NCBI GenBank assembly: GCA_003184365.1
Contig: NKYR01000036.1
Coordinates: 1-64,000, forward strand
Length of the DNA: 64,000 nt
DNA from: Evernia prunastri
Lineage: Eukaryota > Ascomycota > Lecanoromycetes > Lecanorales > Parmeliaceae
Direction of reading: 5' to 3'
Shown: one piece after another, positions 11,287 to 22,586 of the stretch
Numbering within the stretch: the first letter of the stretch is position 1
Layout: each line of letters opens with the position of its first letter
Program-made: the position numbers and the translations under genes
The notes under the pieces: generated by a model
What the model saw: only the letters and a program-made list of their open reading frames with translations
What the model was told of the DNA's origin: nothing
Database searches by the model: none

Positions 11287-12018
11287 ATGCCCGCGTCTCG
11301 ATCGAGAATCCTTGTAGGGTACGTTGGGGCACCAAATCATCAATGACGGGAACTTGCTGAAAGCCTTAACAGACCGTTCGAGGGTCATCTTTCCCATCAA
11401 GCTGTTCGGGATGCATTTCGTCCATATGGTATACCTGTTGGTGTAAATCACATCCTTTCTTGCTTTTGCTCGATCTGTACCGCCACTGATACAGCGATTC
11501 AAGGGATGGTACCTTTACACGAAGGCTGTCCCTCGTACATATGGTTGGGTTGAATTCGACACCGAGGCTGAAGCTAATCGTGCTATTGAAGCTCTGAGGA
11601 ATGGACGGTAGGCGGTTGCCCCTTTTTGTCTTGATGCTAAGTGATTGCTTCGAACTCATGCCCTTCCAGTTTTGACAGCTACAGCAAGATGATCAGAATG
11701 GTTACTGTTGAGGCGGCGGGACGGCTTCCTATGCGACTGGATGAGTGGATAGAAGAGCTGAGGGTTGGTTGGTACGATGAAACTAAACCAAACCCTGTCA
11801 AGTCTTCTGATCCCGCGGATGTCGATGCGGGCAACAGTATCAAACCTCCAGAATCACCAAATCCTTCCAAGCTTCATGATCCTACAGATATCGACACGAG
11901 CGACAAAGACGAACAAGTGGCACTGATACCCAGCCACGTCGAGACTCGAGAGAATCCAGACGCCGACGTTAGCGAAAAGACTCAACCGGCGGTGACGCCC
12001 CAAAAGACAGAGCCTTAA
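11287..12018 (+). CDS. Small RRM-like RNA-binding protein (four exons)
   Basis: Exons 11287-11318, 11373-11442, 11495-11607 and 11670-12018 give 187 aa. Introns of 54, 52 and 62 nt have donors GTACGT, GTAAAT and GTAGGC and YAG acceptors, and all phases agree. The joined protein has an RRM-like pattern: RILVGPFEG (beta 1), LSHQAVRDAFRPYG (helix 1), GWVEFDTEAEANRAIEAL (beta 3 and helix 2), then MIRMVTVEAAGRLP. The last 90 residues are Pro/Asp/Glu-rich and look disordered. RRM proteins bind single-stranded RNA, but the aromatic residues expected at RNP1 are only partly present, so RNA binding is inferred. It could also be a degenerate RRM used for protein contact. No family name is claimed. Confidence 0.6.
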
Positions 12019-12853
12019 GGGCCGTCGCTGCTGCATCAAATTAACCCTTCGTGTGGGCAATCCAGGGTCGTTACAATTTGGTAGCCCTGGCAAGCGGCAG
12101 GATTTTTACGGAGCGAAGAGTTGTAACCTGGATACTCGTTGAAGCATGGATGAGATGCAAGCGTGCAAGAAATGGCTGTAAGGAGGAGACGGGAAACCAA
12201 CCTCGATTCGTAGACTAGTTCTGGTAGGAGAATGTAAAACAGGTCATGCCATGCAGGAAGGCAACCTCAAATTCAACAGGCACGCTCCCCGAAAAGGTAG
12301 CCGTTCATAACCAAAAGCAATCAATCATGGATAATCGTTCCTTGTTCATGAAGCGCAATCACTCTCCTGCTCCAACCAATCTTTGTTCTGAAATGCTTGA
12401 GACACTATTCAAATCAGTCCCGTTGATACCAACAAAACGGTGCCAGAATGGAAAACAGAAAGCCCTCTAGGAAGCTTGTGGCCCGGCCTTCTATATAAGA
12501 AATCGCTCGAGTAAGGAAAGAGCTTCGAAAGCCAGTAAAAGACTTCAGGTCATCTGATTCCCGCTCGCGTATTCCACCCGACCCTCTATTCATAACCTTT
12601 CTGTCGCCAGCCTGTTCCTTCTCCTTCTTCATCATCTGTTGCGATCTGTGGGGAGGCGTCCAAAAAAAAAAAAAAAAACAGGATTATCGATCCCAGCACT
12701 AGCTACGGATAGCATTGAGCCTGGTATACCGCACTATCGTCGCATACAATTGTAAAAGAGTCTCAGCCACTCATGGCCAGCTGCAGCGACAGGCAACAGC
12801 AACAGGAAAGGGAACCACGCCGGCTCAAACCCAACAGCCGCTAGCATCCCAAC
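12019..12853. other. Interval between the RRM gene and the low-complexity gene
   Basis: No supported gene. It contains a poly-A run at about 12661-12679. A GTAGGT donor directly at the 3' end of the neighbouring minus-strand gene and a CTGCAG acceptor near 12780 raise the possibility of one more tiny exon for that gene. Confidence 0.4.
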
Positions 12854-13375
12854 CTACCTCGCCTCCTCCCCACCGTCCCCCTTCCCGTCCCCACTCCCGT
12901 CCCCATGGCTCTTCTTCCCCCCCCTCAACAACTCCAAAAAACTCCTCCGTTTCTTAACCCCCTCCCCTTTACCTCCCTCCCCTTCACCTCCCTCCCCTTC
13001 ACCTCCCTCCCCCACTCCCTCCCCACCCCCTACAACCCTCGCCTCCCCATGGGCCACCCTCTCGTCCGGCGGCGCCAGCGTGTCCCCCTTGTGCGGCAGC
13101 AGCCAGGGCCCGCCCCAGGCCATGCCGTCCACGACGCCGGCCGTGCCGCCCCCTTGCGCGAAGGAGCCGTCCTGGCCCGGGTAGTGCGTCTGCTTGTCGA
13201 GGGCCCAGCGGCGGAGGGCGGCGGTGGAGGGGTCGGTGGAGGAGAGGATGGCGGCGCCGGGGCGCTCTTTGGAGGGGTTGGCGGGGGTGGGAGATTGGGA
13301 AGGGGCTTCGAGGTCGGAGGCGGTGGTGTTGGTGGTGGGTTTTGGGGAGGTGGAGGTGGAGGGTTGTTTGGACAT
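12854..13375 (-). CDS. Low-complexity protein of unknown function
   Basis: A single open frame of 173 aa. The N-terminal 50 residues are Ser/Thr/Pro-rich. The middle (about 50-110) is the only ordered-looking part, with RRWALDKQTHYPG and GMAWGGPWLLPHKGD. The rest is a Gly/Glu tract and a Lys/Arg-rich segment with FLELLRGGKKSHGDG. The Gly/Glu tract comes from a 15-bp tandem repeat at about 12960-13015. I do not recognise the family. The stop may instead lie in a short second exon, because the sequence after residue 172 matches a GTAGGT donor. The opposite strand also has long frames here, caused by high GC, and these were not accepted. Confidence 0.5.
   Translation of the reverse strand: MSKQPSTSTSPKPTTNTTASDLEAPSQSPTPANPSKERPGAAILSSTDPSTAALRRWALDKQTHYPGQDGSFAQGGGTAGVVDGMAWGGPWLLPHKGDTLAPPDERVAHGEARVVGGGEGVGEGGEGEGGEGEGGKGEGVKKRRSFLELLRGGKKSHGDGSGDGKGDGGEEAR
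12960..13015. repeat. 15-bp tandem repeat inside a coding region
   Basis: Three to four near-identical units of CTCCCCTTCACCTCC on the plus strand, encoding Gly/Glu repeats of the minus-strand protein. Confidence 0.75.
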
Positions 13376-14305
13376 GATTGTGGTCTTGGGGGTGGTGGTC
13401 AGAGGTGCTTTTTGGTTCTCCGGTGGTTTTGGGAAAGTAGGGGGAGTAATAGTCGAGGCTGGGTGGTCGAACGGTGCGTGCGGTTTTATATTGCTGGGCT
13501 CTGCGTGCGGGGGTTTTTTGTTTCTCTTCCAGCTTAAGCAGGCGATGAAGTGGCTCAGCGTGCAAGATGACGATGTGGGACGGGATGCTATCGTTTCCTC
13601 CAGCGAGGTGTGATGCTAAGTAAGAATAAGAAAGTGCGAAATGTTCATCCGGAGTTTTGCCAAGCCACGTGCTCCTTTACTTGGACGAGGAAAGATCTTC
13701 AAACACACGGAAATAGAAACATTTATCCTGGAGAAAATGAAAACCACAGTAAACGTGAGAGATAAAATTGAAAGCGTCATGTCAATCGTTGATGGCTTCG
13801 ACTCGAGATTGGGCTGAAAAGACTTGCGGTTGCTCTGGATTCGTTTGGAGGCGATTGAATTGAGGTACGCAAAAGAGGTACATAACAGCTGAAATGAAAA
13901 GATGATTTGTTACACAAAAGACTCCTTACGCTAGAAAAACATGAACAAGCCAGGGGTGATTCGAACATATTAGGGCCTCGAGTATATCCGAGATACATAC
14001 GAACCACGTCTGTACAATAACGATCTTAGAAGTTCGTGTAGTGGATAAGGACAAGCGGACTATTCGTGGAAATTTTTTAGCCCTGTGGACGGACACATAC
14101 AACGACATGATTTGCTTCCATGCCTGCACGCTGGCCATTGGTTGATTTTTGGCAGAGGGGTGATCCAGTGCGACTGAATTAGAATGGCTTTTGTAAACTG
14201 GACTTCAATGCATTTGGCTAATAATCACTATCTGAGAAGGCCAGACGTGGTGTATCCTCTATGCAGACCAAGCGCTTGTTGTAATTTCCCTCCGCTCGCC
14301 AGCAC
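13376..14305. other. Interval left of RPL35
   Basis: No supported gene. It includes the promoter side of the low-complexity gene and the 3' flank of RPL35. Short frames at 13777-14138 on the minus strand have no recognisable features. Confidence 0.45.
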
Positions 14306-14921
14306 CTATACCTCAGCCTGTGTCCACAGTCAGTCAGTAATTCTAAGAGATCCCCAGCAGCACAGCTCTGCAAGCGTGAAGTCCAATTTTCGGCCTTTTG
14401 ACCGTCAGAGTAAACCATGACATACCTTCACAGCATACTTCCTTTGTGGGAAATGTGTCGACTTCTTCTTTTGCTTCTCCGTCACGATCGTCGCCTCATG
14501 CTTGCTCAACCGCCTCCTGATCGCCCGAGTCTTCTTTGGGCGCAGGTCGAGAGGGAGGTACTTTTTCTTTGCGTAGAAAATGCGTAATTGCTGTCGCTGG
14601 TTGGAGTTGATGACGGTTAGGACGCGGGCGATGGATTTGCGGATGTCGTGGCTGCATTTCTCCAAGGGTTAGATTCTGCTTCATGGAGCTTGTAGTGATG
14701 GCGGAGGAGAGTAGACATGACGCACATCTTTTGTAGCTTCGACGAAGCGCCTCCAGCGATCTTCTGTGTGCGGAGTTGACCCAACTCTGTCTTGAGGTCC
14801 ACGAGTTGCTTCTTCAGATCATCCTTGCTCTTGCCCCAAAGCTGGCCAGTGCGGACCTTTGAGGTTGACTACATCCTTCGTCAACATAGCTCAATTTCGT
14901 CAAGATCAATCGACCTACCAT
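14306..14921 (-). CDS. RPL35: 60S ribosomal protein L35 (uL29)
   Basis: Four exons: 14921-14919, 14868-14726, 14651-14426 and 14317-14306, giving 127 aa (yeast 120). The first coding exon is only the ATG. The joined protein runs from [18 protein letters not shown] through [16 protein letters not shown] to [13 protein letters not shown], a near-textbook uL29. It sits at the polypeptide exit tunnel of the large subunit and forms part of the docking site for nascent-chain factors. Introns of 50, 74 and 108 nt have canonical ends. The gene shares a 274-bp divergent promoter with GOS1. Multiple introns near the start codon are common in fungal ribosomal protein genes. Confidence 0.95.
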
Positions 14922-15195
14922 CTTGATACTATATCGTGGTTGTCAAAGTTGCCCGAGGGGTCGTTGCTGTCAATCATCAAAATGTGCGGCGGAAAGTTCT
15001 TGGCTTCCTTAGCGCCGAATATTTAGCGAGCCCGCAATGCCAAGACCTACCTTAGAGGCATCTCTAAAGTCCGATGTTTGAGGTATCTGTCTTGTCCATA
15101 TCTCCCAATGGAGCTATCATGAATGTGCTCAAGAATCACGATACGAGGACCAACACCATACCTCGTCTCAGCTACCCGCACGGTCTCCGAGCAAC
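14922..15195. promoter_or_regulatory. Bidirectional promoter of RPL35 and GOS1
   Basis: The 274 bp between two divergent start codons must hold both core promoters. It contains no clear TATA box. The assignment comes from gene arrangement, not from a recognised site. Confidence 0.6.
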
Positions 15196-16004
15196 ATGTC
15201 GTCCTCAACGGGCAATGGGTGGGCTCAGCTCCGCCAGCAAGCGCGAACCTTAGAGGCCCAGGTACATTGTTCCTACGCTGCTACTGATGATTTTGCTTGG
15301 ATACTAACGGCTCGTAGACAGAAAGCTCCTTTTACAACTACTCCCAATTCTCCCACGCCACCACTATACCTCCCAAGCCTACAGATGATGAAAAGCAGAC
15401 CGAGGCAACCATCCAGGACTTGCTTGAGAAGGTATGCAGCTCGTTGCACTCTGTCTTCCCACAAAACAAGCATGAGCCTTGTCTGATTTGCCTACGTCAG
15501 CGAGAAGCACTCATCACCCAACTGGCCCGCCTCCTCGACTCCGAATCCCCTCTCACCACCTCCGCCCTAAAATCCAACAACCTCACCCGCCACCGCGAGA
15601 TCCTCCTCGACCACCGGCGTGAATCTCTCCGCCTCAAATCCGGCATAAGCGATGCCCGCCAGCGCGCCAACCTCCTCTCGAACGTCCGCTCCGACATCTC
15701 CGCCTACCGGAGTGCCAACCCCGAAGACGCGGAAGCAGACTACATGCTTGACGAGAGGAACAGGATCGACAGGAGCCATAGCGTCGCGGACGGAGTGCTG
15801 AGTCAGGCTTATGCGATCAATGAGAGCTTTGGCTCGCAGCGGGAGACGTTGGCGAATGTTAACAGGAGGATTGTAGGGGCAGCTAGTCAGGTACCGGGGA
15901 TTAACAGTTTGATTGGGAGAATCGGAGCGAAGAAGAGGAGAGATGGGATAATATTAGGGAGTTTTATTGCGGTTTGTTTTCTTTTGCTGCTGTATTTTAT
16001 GTGA
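15196..16004 (+). CDS. GOS1: Golgi SNARE Gos1 (GOSR1/GS28 family)
   Basis: Exons 15196-15261, 15318-15431 and 15501-16004 give 227 aa (yeast 223). Introns of 56 and 69 nt have GTACAT and GTATGC donors. The N-terminus GWAQLRQQARTLEAQ and the middle REILLDHRRES match the family. A SNARE helix lies at about residues 135-200, followed by a C-terminal anchor (about 207-226, GIILGSFIAVCFLLLLYFM). Gos1 is a Qb-type SNARE for transport to and within the Golgi, acting with Sed5, Ykt6 and Sft1. This window also carries SFT2, another early-Golgi/endosome traffic gene, about 20 kb away, probably by chance. Confidence 0.93.
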
Positions 16005-16102
16005 TACCTCGGCATGGGAAGCATGGCGCTTGGTGTCTGACGTGAGTGGAGAACGTCTTGTACGATTGGGGTATATGGCATCCAAACTCCTGTGGTAGAA
16101 CA

Positions 16103-17150
16103 TCACTGCTTGCCTTTCGCAGCGGCGATCCTTTCTTCGATCTTCCTCCCACCCTCAAATTTCTTACTGCTCTCGGCCAACCTCCTCACAACCCTAACCA
16201 AAGGCTCCCTCTCCCCAATGTCCGCATCCCCACTTCCAGCCCACCTGATCCTACAATTTCCATCCACCAAATACACATAACCCACTTTCCCATTCGCAAT
16301 CCCGATGCTGTCCTTCATATCATCACTCACTCCTCGCCGTACAACGAAGCTCCTTCCCCACTCTTCCCTACTCTTTCCCTTCCTACTACTCCCGAGGAAC
16401 AGCCGTATCAACCCAGCCTTCATCCAATCGTCTTCGATATTGATCCATACCCTCTGCAGTCCTTCTCCATTCAACTTCTCCACCTCCCTCGCCAGCGCCG
16501 GGTTTTGCTCCTCGCCAACGAAAGTGAGGGTCTGCTGCTCCGCCCATGTCCCGCTGAAGACGCTGACGATTGACGTCCGGCCTGTCAATACCGAGGTCGT
16601 CGATGTATTCTCGGAGGGGGCAGCGAGCGTGTACCCCATCATGTTCGGGAAGTAGCGCGCCGATTCCGCTTTGAAGAGTTTCGGCGGCGAAAGGAAGGTT
16701 TTTCCCCGGTGGTGGCGCATCTTGGTCCATTCCCTGAAGTACGGCTTCGCGGCCTGCTTCGTTCTGAAGGTGAGGATGCATTAGCATCTGCGCCGCCACT
16801 GCCCACTCCAGGATGGGAAAGGGAAGGGTGGCATACAGTTCCTTTCGCCGCTCAAGGTGTTTATCGTAGTTGAAGAAATCAGCCCTCCGTTCTCGCCATG
16901 TGCGATAGTCTATACCGTTATTTTCGCCCGGCTGAGGGGCTTGGGATTGGCCGAGAGGACGAGAGAGGGGTCTCGGGGAGGGTTCTTCATCGGAGGGCGG
17001 TTTGGGGGACGGGGTGGATTGCTTGGGAGGGGCGGGATATGTGGATACGCGGCGGTATGGCCATTGAAGACGCGATTGGCAGGAGGAGCAGAGCCATTGG
17101 GATAAGAAAAGGGTACGCGATCTTGTGCGGAGGAGTCGTGGTTGAAGCAT
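16103..17150 (-). CDS. ATP10: Mitochondrial ATP synthase assembly factor Atp10
   Basis: Two exons, 17150-16837 and 16763-16103, give 324 aa. The intron 16836-16764 has GTATGC donor, GCTAATGC branch and TTCAG acceptor. It joins KHLERRKEL to TKQAAKPYFREWTKMRHHRG, the conserved start of the Atp10 domain, which runs to about residue 310. The first 35 residues are Arg/Ser-rich without acidic residues, consistent with a mitochondrial presequence. Atp10 acts in the inner membrane as a chaperone for subunit a (Atp6) during assembly of the FO sector. An in-frame reading through the intron is also possible on paper, but it would break the domain. The gene is convergent with GOS1, with about 100 bp between the stop codons. 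Confidence 0.9.
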
Positions 17151-17513
17151 TGTAGCTAGCTTGTAGAAACTTGCCGGAACACTCCTACTCGGTTAGGGTG
17201 ACCTTTCGGACAGGACATTTTGATATGCTTGTGCTGGGGCATCACCTAGTCTTGGGGTCCCACCAGAAGCCTTAGTCTTTAAGAATTGCACATTTGATGA
17301 CCTAGTGGACCTACGTGAAAAAGGCAGCCTATACTTAGGACCCTTCAGGCTCGGAAAGGGTTGATTGGGCTAGATATTTGCGGGATTGAGCCCATTAATA
17401 CTGCAAAACAAATTACTCCTTCGTCGTACTCAAGATGTGTGAACAGAAAGCATGTGCCACGGATTCAACGAGAGCATACTGCGAGACAAAAAGATGCTAA
17501 GGCTTTTCCTTCT
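17151..17513. other. Interval between ATP10 and the kelch gene
   Basis: 363 bp. It holds the ATP10 promoter on the left and the 3' flank of the kelch gene on the right. Nothing else seen. Confidence 0.5.
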
Positions 17514-19420
17514 TCATTCAACACGTTTCACATAACGATTCGCTACGATCCTCGCCTTCTTATCCACCTCTGCTCGTTCTAGCTCCATATCTCGCAAAAC
17601 AGGATGTATACCCAAATCCTCTCCTTCCATCTCGTGCAGCGTGACAATCTTCTCATCAAATGGTCGTGGCGGTAAAGGCTTGTCTACAGGACTCCACAAC
17701 TCATGAGCAGCGTACCTATCGTCTATCATCTCTGATGGCCCAGGGAACGAATCGAGCTCCGATACCTTGCATTCGTGCACGATGGGTTTGGAGATGCTAG
17801 GCCGTGCGGGACGTAGACGAATCAATCGACGACGTAGCAAGACGAACAGTAAAATTACGATAAGTCCCGGTCCAGCGATCGCTGCAATGACTATGCCCGC
17901 AATGACACCACCGGTAAGACGTTTCGTGCCTGCAGAGGAGACTGAGTTGTTACTGGGAATAGTGCCGACAGCGTCGATAGGGCCTAGATGCGCGCCAAGA
18001 AGCGTTCCTAAAGCCATCTGTGAGAAGCCACTCGCTGGGGTCTGAATCGCAGCGCTTCCATTCTCATTGCCGCCTATGACGTCGGATATACTTGAATGAA
18101 TTTGATACGACGCTGTGCCCTCTAGGGGATCGTAATTCGTGGCCCACGTATGGTTATTTAACGAGAACATCCCAAGTCCTTGAGCAAATATTGGTGATGT
18201 ATCGCAACCTGTGGCATCCAATGGCAGGACTTGCTGACCAATGGGTTGAACACCGCCCACGACAAGCATTGTGTGGTTGCCCACCAGGTTACAGCTGTGG
18301 CGCGAGCGACGATTGCTATCTTCGTTCACGCGGATCCACCGAAAGGAAGGTATGGATAGTACGTAGACATTGCCGTCTGAGCCTCCAAAAGAGTTGCCCC
18401 AGCCGCCAAAGACGTAGATGGAATGACTGCTTTGGTCTGGTGCGCTCACAAGTACCGAACAGCCCATGTATCGCCAAGGTGGTATCTCTCCAGTCGCCAT
18501 TTGCTGATACCACGTTCCATTCCCAATATCATAGACAGACACGTTCGCAAGTGGCCGTTGAAACGAGGGGTCTGCTAGATTGGAATCCTCCAAGCCGGAC
18601 GGAGCTCCAGCGATGTCTGTGAAACCTCCAAAGGTAATCAGGACTCCCTCTGAGCCGAGAGACTCGATGAGCGCCAGAAAACCTCCAGCTACAGTCCCAT
18701 CTGCGTTCATTCGGGATGTTGAAGAGTTCTTGATAGTAGCAGATCTCTCGTTGAACGTTAGGAGGCCTTCGACCATATACGGCGTAGAGTTGATTTCGGT
18801 GTAAAAGCTTGGGTCACTCAGAAGGCGTGATGGCGCCACCCAGATAGTAGCCTACTGAAGTTGTTGAACTCTGTGCAGACATTCCGATAAGTACACGCTG
18901 GACAGGATCGCCACCCGGATTCATTTGGGCCCACTGGCTTTCACCTATATTGTATTGATATATGGCATTTGGCTGAGGTATACCTGGAGCACCGGGAGCC
19001 ATGCTTATGGCACCACCGAAGAGATACAGATTAAGGTTGTCTGAAAACATGCTTCCATCGTTGAGACTTGGAGCGCTGGAGGCAAAAGTAGTGCCGTTCT
19101 TGGGTATTTGTCCCCATATTGAAGTGTCTGTATTGCTGAAGGCCTTCGATAGATCGATCGTGTCTATCTTGGTTGGGATTGAAATTGATACATTGCCATT
19201 TGTTACCTGGTCATGTCAGCCAAAAGTATCAAACGCCGAGACAAAGCCGTCTTTCAGGGCCTCAAACCGTTCGTAATTCTCCTCCGTCGACATAGAGCCT
19301 TTCGTTGACCACAATTGAGGAATGATAAAGTCGATTACAGAAAGTACCGTTGCTTTGAGTGACGACCAGCGTCAGTAGCAGGGAGAGAATAGAGCTGAAA
19401 AAAATTTGCATGGCTGGCAT
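17514..19420 (-). CDS. Kelch-repeat single-pass membrane protein, with a one-base frameshift
   Basis: Exon 1 is 19420-19268 and exon 2 starts at 19206; the intron of 61 nt has a weaker GTTTGA donor but a good GCTGAC branch. Translation starts with a signal peptide (MPAMQIFFSSILSLLLTL). Kelch blades follow, with motifs LYVDGGE, LYLFGGA, YYLGGAITP and IYVFGGWGNS. A transmembrane helix lies at about residues 490-515, then RRRLIRLRP and a cytosolic tail. Reading frame is lost at 18819: skipping one base gives ITPSSDPSFY and an uninterrupted 614-aa protein. So this is either a recent mutation or a base-call error. The family is common in filamentous fungi; its function is not known. A beta-propeller outside the cell is inferred. 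Confidence 0.72.
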
Positions 19421-20182
19421 GCATGACGGCGGCGGAAAGCGACACATGGGATGGTACTTGGACGAGACGAACATCATCTGCTATTAAAGAGACAGAGCCT
19501 GGAGAACCTGGATCGGCGAATTGACCTTATCCGGCCGCATATGGCAAGTTCTCATGCCATGGTAGGCGATCCGAAGATCGTGTGGGGCTTTCTATCTCGT
19601 GTGTGTCTGAGACCACGCCTCCCATGCGGTCCAGCAGTATTGACAGGTCGGAAGATAAAGGTGAAACATGAACAACTCCAAACATGTTGGAAACCGGGAC
19701 GGGAGACCGGAATGCACGTGTCAGCGCATAATAATACAGTATCGTTGCGCATCAATGATACAGACCGGCTACTCCCTAGGCTTATGGGTAGTGTACTTGA
19801 ATCATTTGTAGCGAGCAAGGCGATGAGTGATCAAAGACATCCTACTGCACATCCTACTGCACCAAGAGTATAACTCCCCACGCGCTTACAGTCCATTTCG
19901 CTACATTGGAAACCACTTCGGATGTCATTAAGAGAATCCTAGCTGTCTCACTGACACCTTTCGAACACAAGAACCTGGAAACACACCTTTAAGTGACAAG
20001 AGTATGTTAGTGAGAGTGACGGAGATGTCTTGGCCAAGCCTCCTTTTCACTCCGACCACCCGGCGCCTGGGTGCTGTCACTACTGCTTCTGTCTCACTCC
20101 AGTTGCTGAGGCTGTGTTCAGGTGTTGACACTTCACTAAGTTCACATATGGAATATCACGGTAGGTCGCAGATGTGTCAGAA
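19421..20182. promoter_or_regulatory. Divergent promoter region, kelch gene and POL4
   Basis: 762 bp between two divergent starts. No gene is supported, and no TATA box or known binding site stands out. Confidence 0.4.
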
Positions 20183-22586
20183 ATGGAGAAAAAGGAGAAA
20201 GAAGCATTCTTCGATGAGCTCTACCAACTCGACGAGGAGGACTCTGGCGAGGAGGACCAAAGCAATGTTAGCGTGATACTTCGCCAAAGCAGACTCGCTC
20301 AAACAGATGTCTCGGCAAGGGGACCAAGGAACAGATTCGTGCAACCCTCGCGTACAGAACAGCCGCTCTTACGTACGGTCTCAGCACCTTTGCCTCAGCC
20401 GTCGGCCTCATACCATCGTCAAGCTAGCGTGGTCGAGAGAAGCTCGTTCTCTTCAACAGCGTCTTTGAAGCCGTCGCAGCAAGTCATCATTGATACGCCC
20501 ATGATGGCGAAAAAGACCGTAGGTAACACTGCTTCGAAGGAAGCATTGCGAACCACTGGGAAACGAAAGCGAGGCCAGTCGCTGCAGTTGCAACCCGAAT
20601 CTCAACGGATCTTCGATCGCTTAGCTTTCTGTTAGTCTCGCACTTGTGCCACCTGCAACTCATTTATCGCTAATATACTCAAGATTTCATACCGAACAAC
20701 GATACGTCGGTTGCTCGGAAACTTCGCATTCGGAAATCGATGGAATGGGGAGCGCTCTGGATCAGAGAGTGGAGAGACGGCGTTACCCATATCATCGTTG
20801 ACAAGGAAATCTGCTATGCGGATGTCCTGAAAGCCCTCAAACTTACCTCGGTGCCGGTAAGGGTCCTGTTCTCAGGTACCGAAAAGTAATTATACTAACA
20901 AAACAGCCCAAAGTCATCCTTGTAAACGAAATATACCCAACGGACTGTCTGATCTTTAGGGCTCTCCTCCCTGCGGACCGGCCTCAGTATCGTGTCCCTG
21001 GTTGCGAAGATGCCTTGATGATACAGCAGTCGCCAACGCCAGCAGTATCAACTGGAACATCCCTGCAACTTAAGCCGGAAAAAGGAGAACCTCTACCAGC
21101 ACAACAGACACCCTCGCGAACCGAAGGCAGTGAACAGACTCCTTTGAGCCGGGCAACTGAAAATGTGAATTTTGTAAAGCAATACGCCTTGAAGAGAAAT
21201 ACGGGAAACTCAAGGACCGAAGGTGGTAAGCGGGCTTCTTTGCATGGTGTCACTGACGATACAGATCCCGTGGGAGGATCCTGTACTCAAAGTGGTTCGA
21301 CTTATCCCCACGGATTCCCTCAGAACGACTTGGACAAGGCCATTGAGGTTGCTCAGGCAACCAAGAATCTTGTGAGAATTAGCAAGCTCGTTTTCGTAGA
21401 TTACGCACTGACTGTCTAATAGCCGCTCGATAGGGAGGAGGACGATGATTCGAAAACTAGTTCTCTAGATGATTCCGAGAACGAGCACAGCGAAGAGGAG
21501 ACAAAGCATAAAACATTGCCAAATAAAGCATCATTCAACAAGTCGTGGCAGGACAACTTCAGCTGCATGTCGAAACACGACGGGACTGTAAAGTCAGGAA
21601 ACCCAAACAACAGAACGATCGAAGTCTTGCAACAGATGGCGGATTACTATGAGCGAGACCAGGATCACTGGAGACTGACGGCCTACCGCAGGGCCATCGC
21701 CGCTCTCCGTAAGCAAGATCGTAAGATCACTACGGAAGAAGAGGCCTTCGCTATCCCCTTCATTGGACAGAGGCTCGCAGCGAAGATTGAAGAGATTGTC
21801 TGGACCAACAAGCTCCGACGCCTTGACAACACTACTCTGGATCCAAATGCGGAGATACTGCAAATGTTTATGGGGATCTATGGTGTGGGGCTCAAGCAAG
21901 CGACCAAATGGATTGGCCAAGGCCACAAATCCATACCGGAGCTTCTCGAGAAAGCTCATCTGACAAAAAACCAGAAAGTAGGCATCGCTCACTATGAAGA
22001 CTTCAAGACCCGGATACCGCGCGTAGAAATGGACCAGCACGATCAATATGTGCGGGAGACCTGCAGTAAAATCGATGACACAGTCCAGTTCACTATAGGT
22101 GGATCGTACCGTCGTGGAGCTGCAGACTCCGGGGATATCGATTTTATAGTCACGAAGCCCAATGCCACCATCGAAAACCTCCGCACGATAATACTCGATA
22201 GGGTTATCCCTAAGCTCTTCGATAAAGGCTATCTCAAAGTCGGGCTTGCTACCACGGACAAGTCGGACGGTAGCAAATGGCACGGAGCTGCCGCCCTTCC
22301 AGATACTACGGTCTGGCGGCGAATCGATTTCTTGCTGGTACCGTGGGATGAGATTGGTGCTGCCTTGATCTACTTTACAGGAAATGATATCTTCAACAGG
22401 AGCATACGGTTACTGGCGAGCAAGAAAGGCATGCGTCTTAACCAACGCGGGTTGTGGAAGGATGTCATCCGAGGCAAGAATAGAGAAAGGATCACTCAAG
22501 GTAGTCTGGTCGAAGCCAAGGACGAAAAGAGGATATTTGAGCTACTAGGAGTACCATGGAGACCTCCCCAGCACAGGGTATGTTGA
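20183..22586 (+). CDS. POL4: Family X DNA polymerase with BRCT domain (Pol4 / Pol lambda-mu type)
   Basis: Four exons, 20183-20630, 20684-20856, 20907-21371 and 21423-22586, give 749 aa. Introns are 50-53 nt with good ends. A BRCT domain lies near residues 145-240. A disordered Ser/Glu linker follows, then the 8-kDa and helix-hairpin-helix region (GIYGVGLKQATKWI). The palm has GGSYRRGAADSGDIDF, with metal-binding Asp near 600 and 602, and RRIDFLL with the third near 664. The protein ends in the finger/thumb with GVPWRPPQHRVC. All catalytic residues are present. Such enzymes fill gaps in non-homologous end joining and base excision repair. The first ATG follows an in-frame GTG, so the start is reasonable but not proven. 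Confidence 0.9.

Noticed and set aside
12905..13613. Long Gly/Arg/Val-rich plus-strand frames opposite the low-complexity gene
   Set aside because: They follow from high GC content on the strand opposite to a better start and frame; composition is not protein-like.
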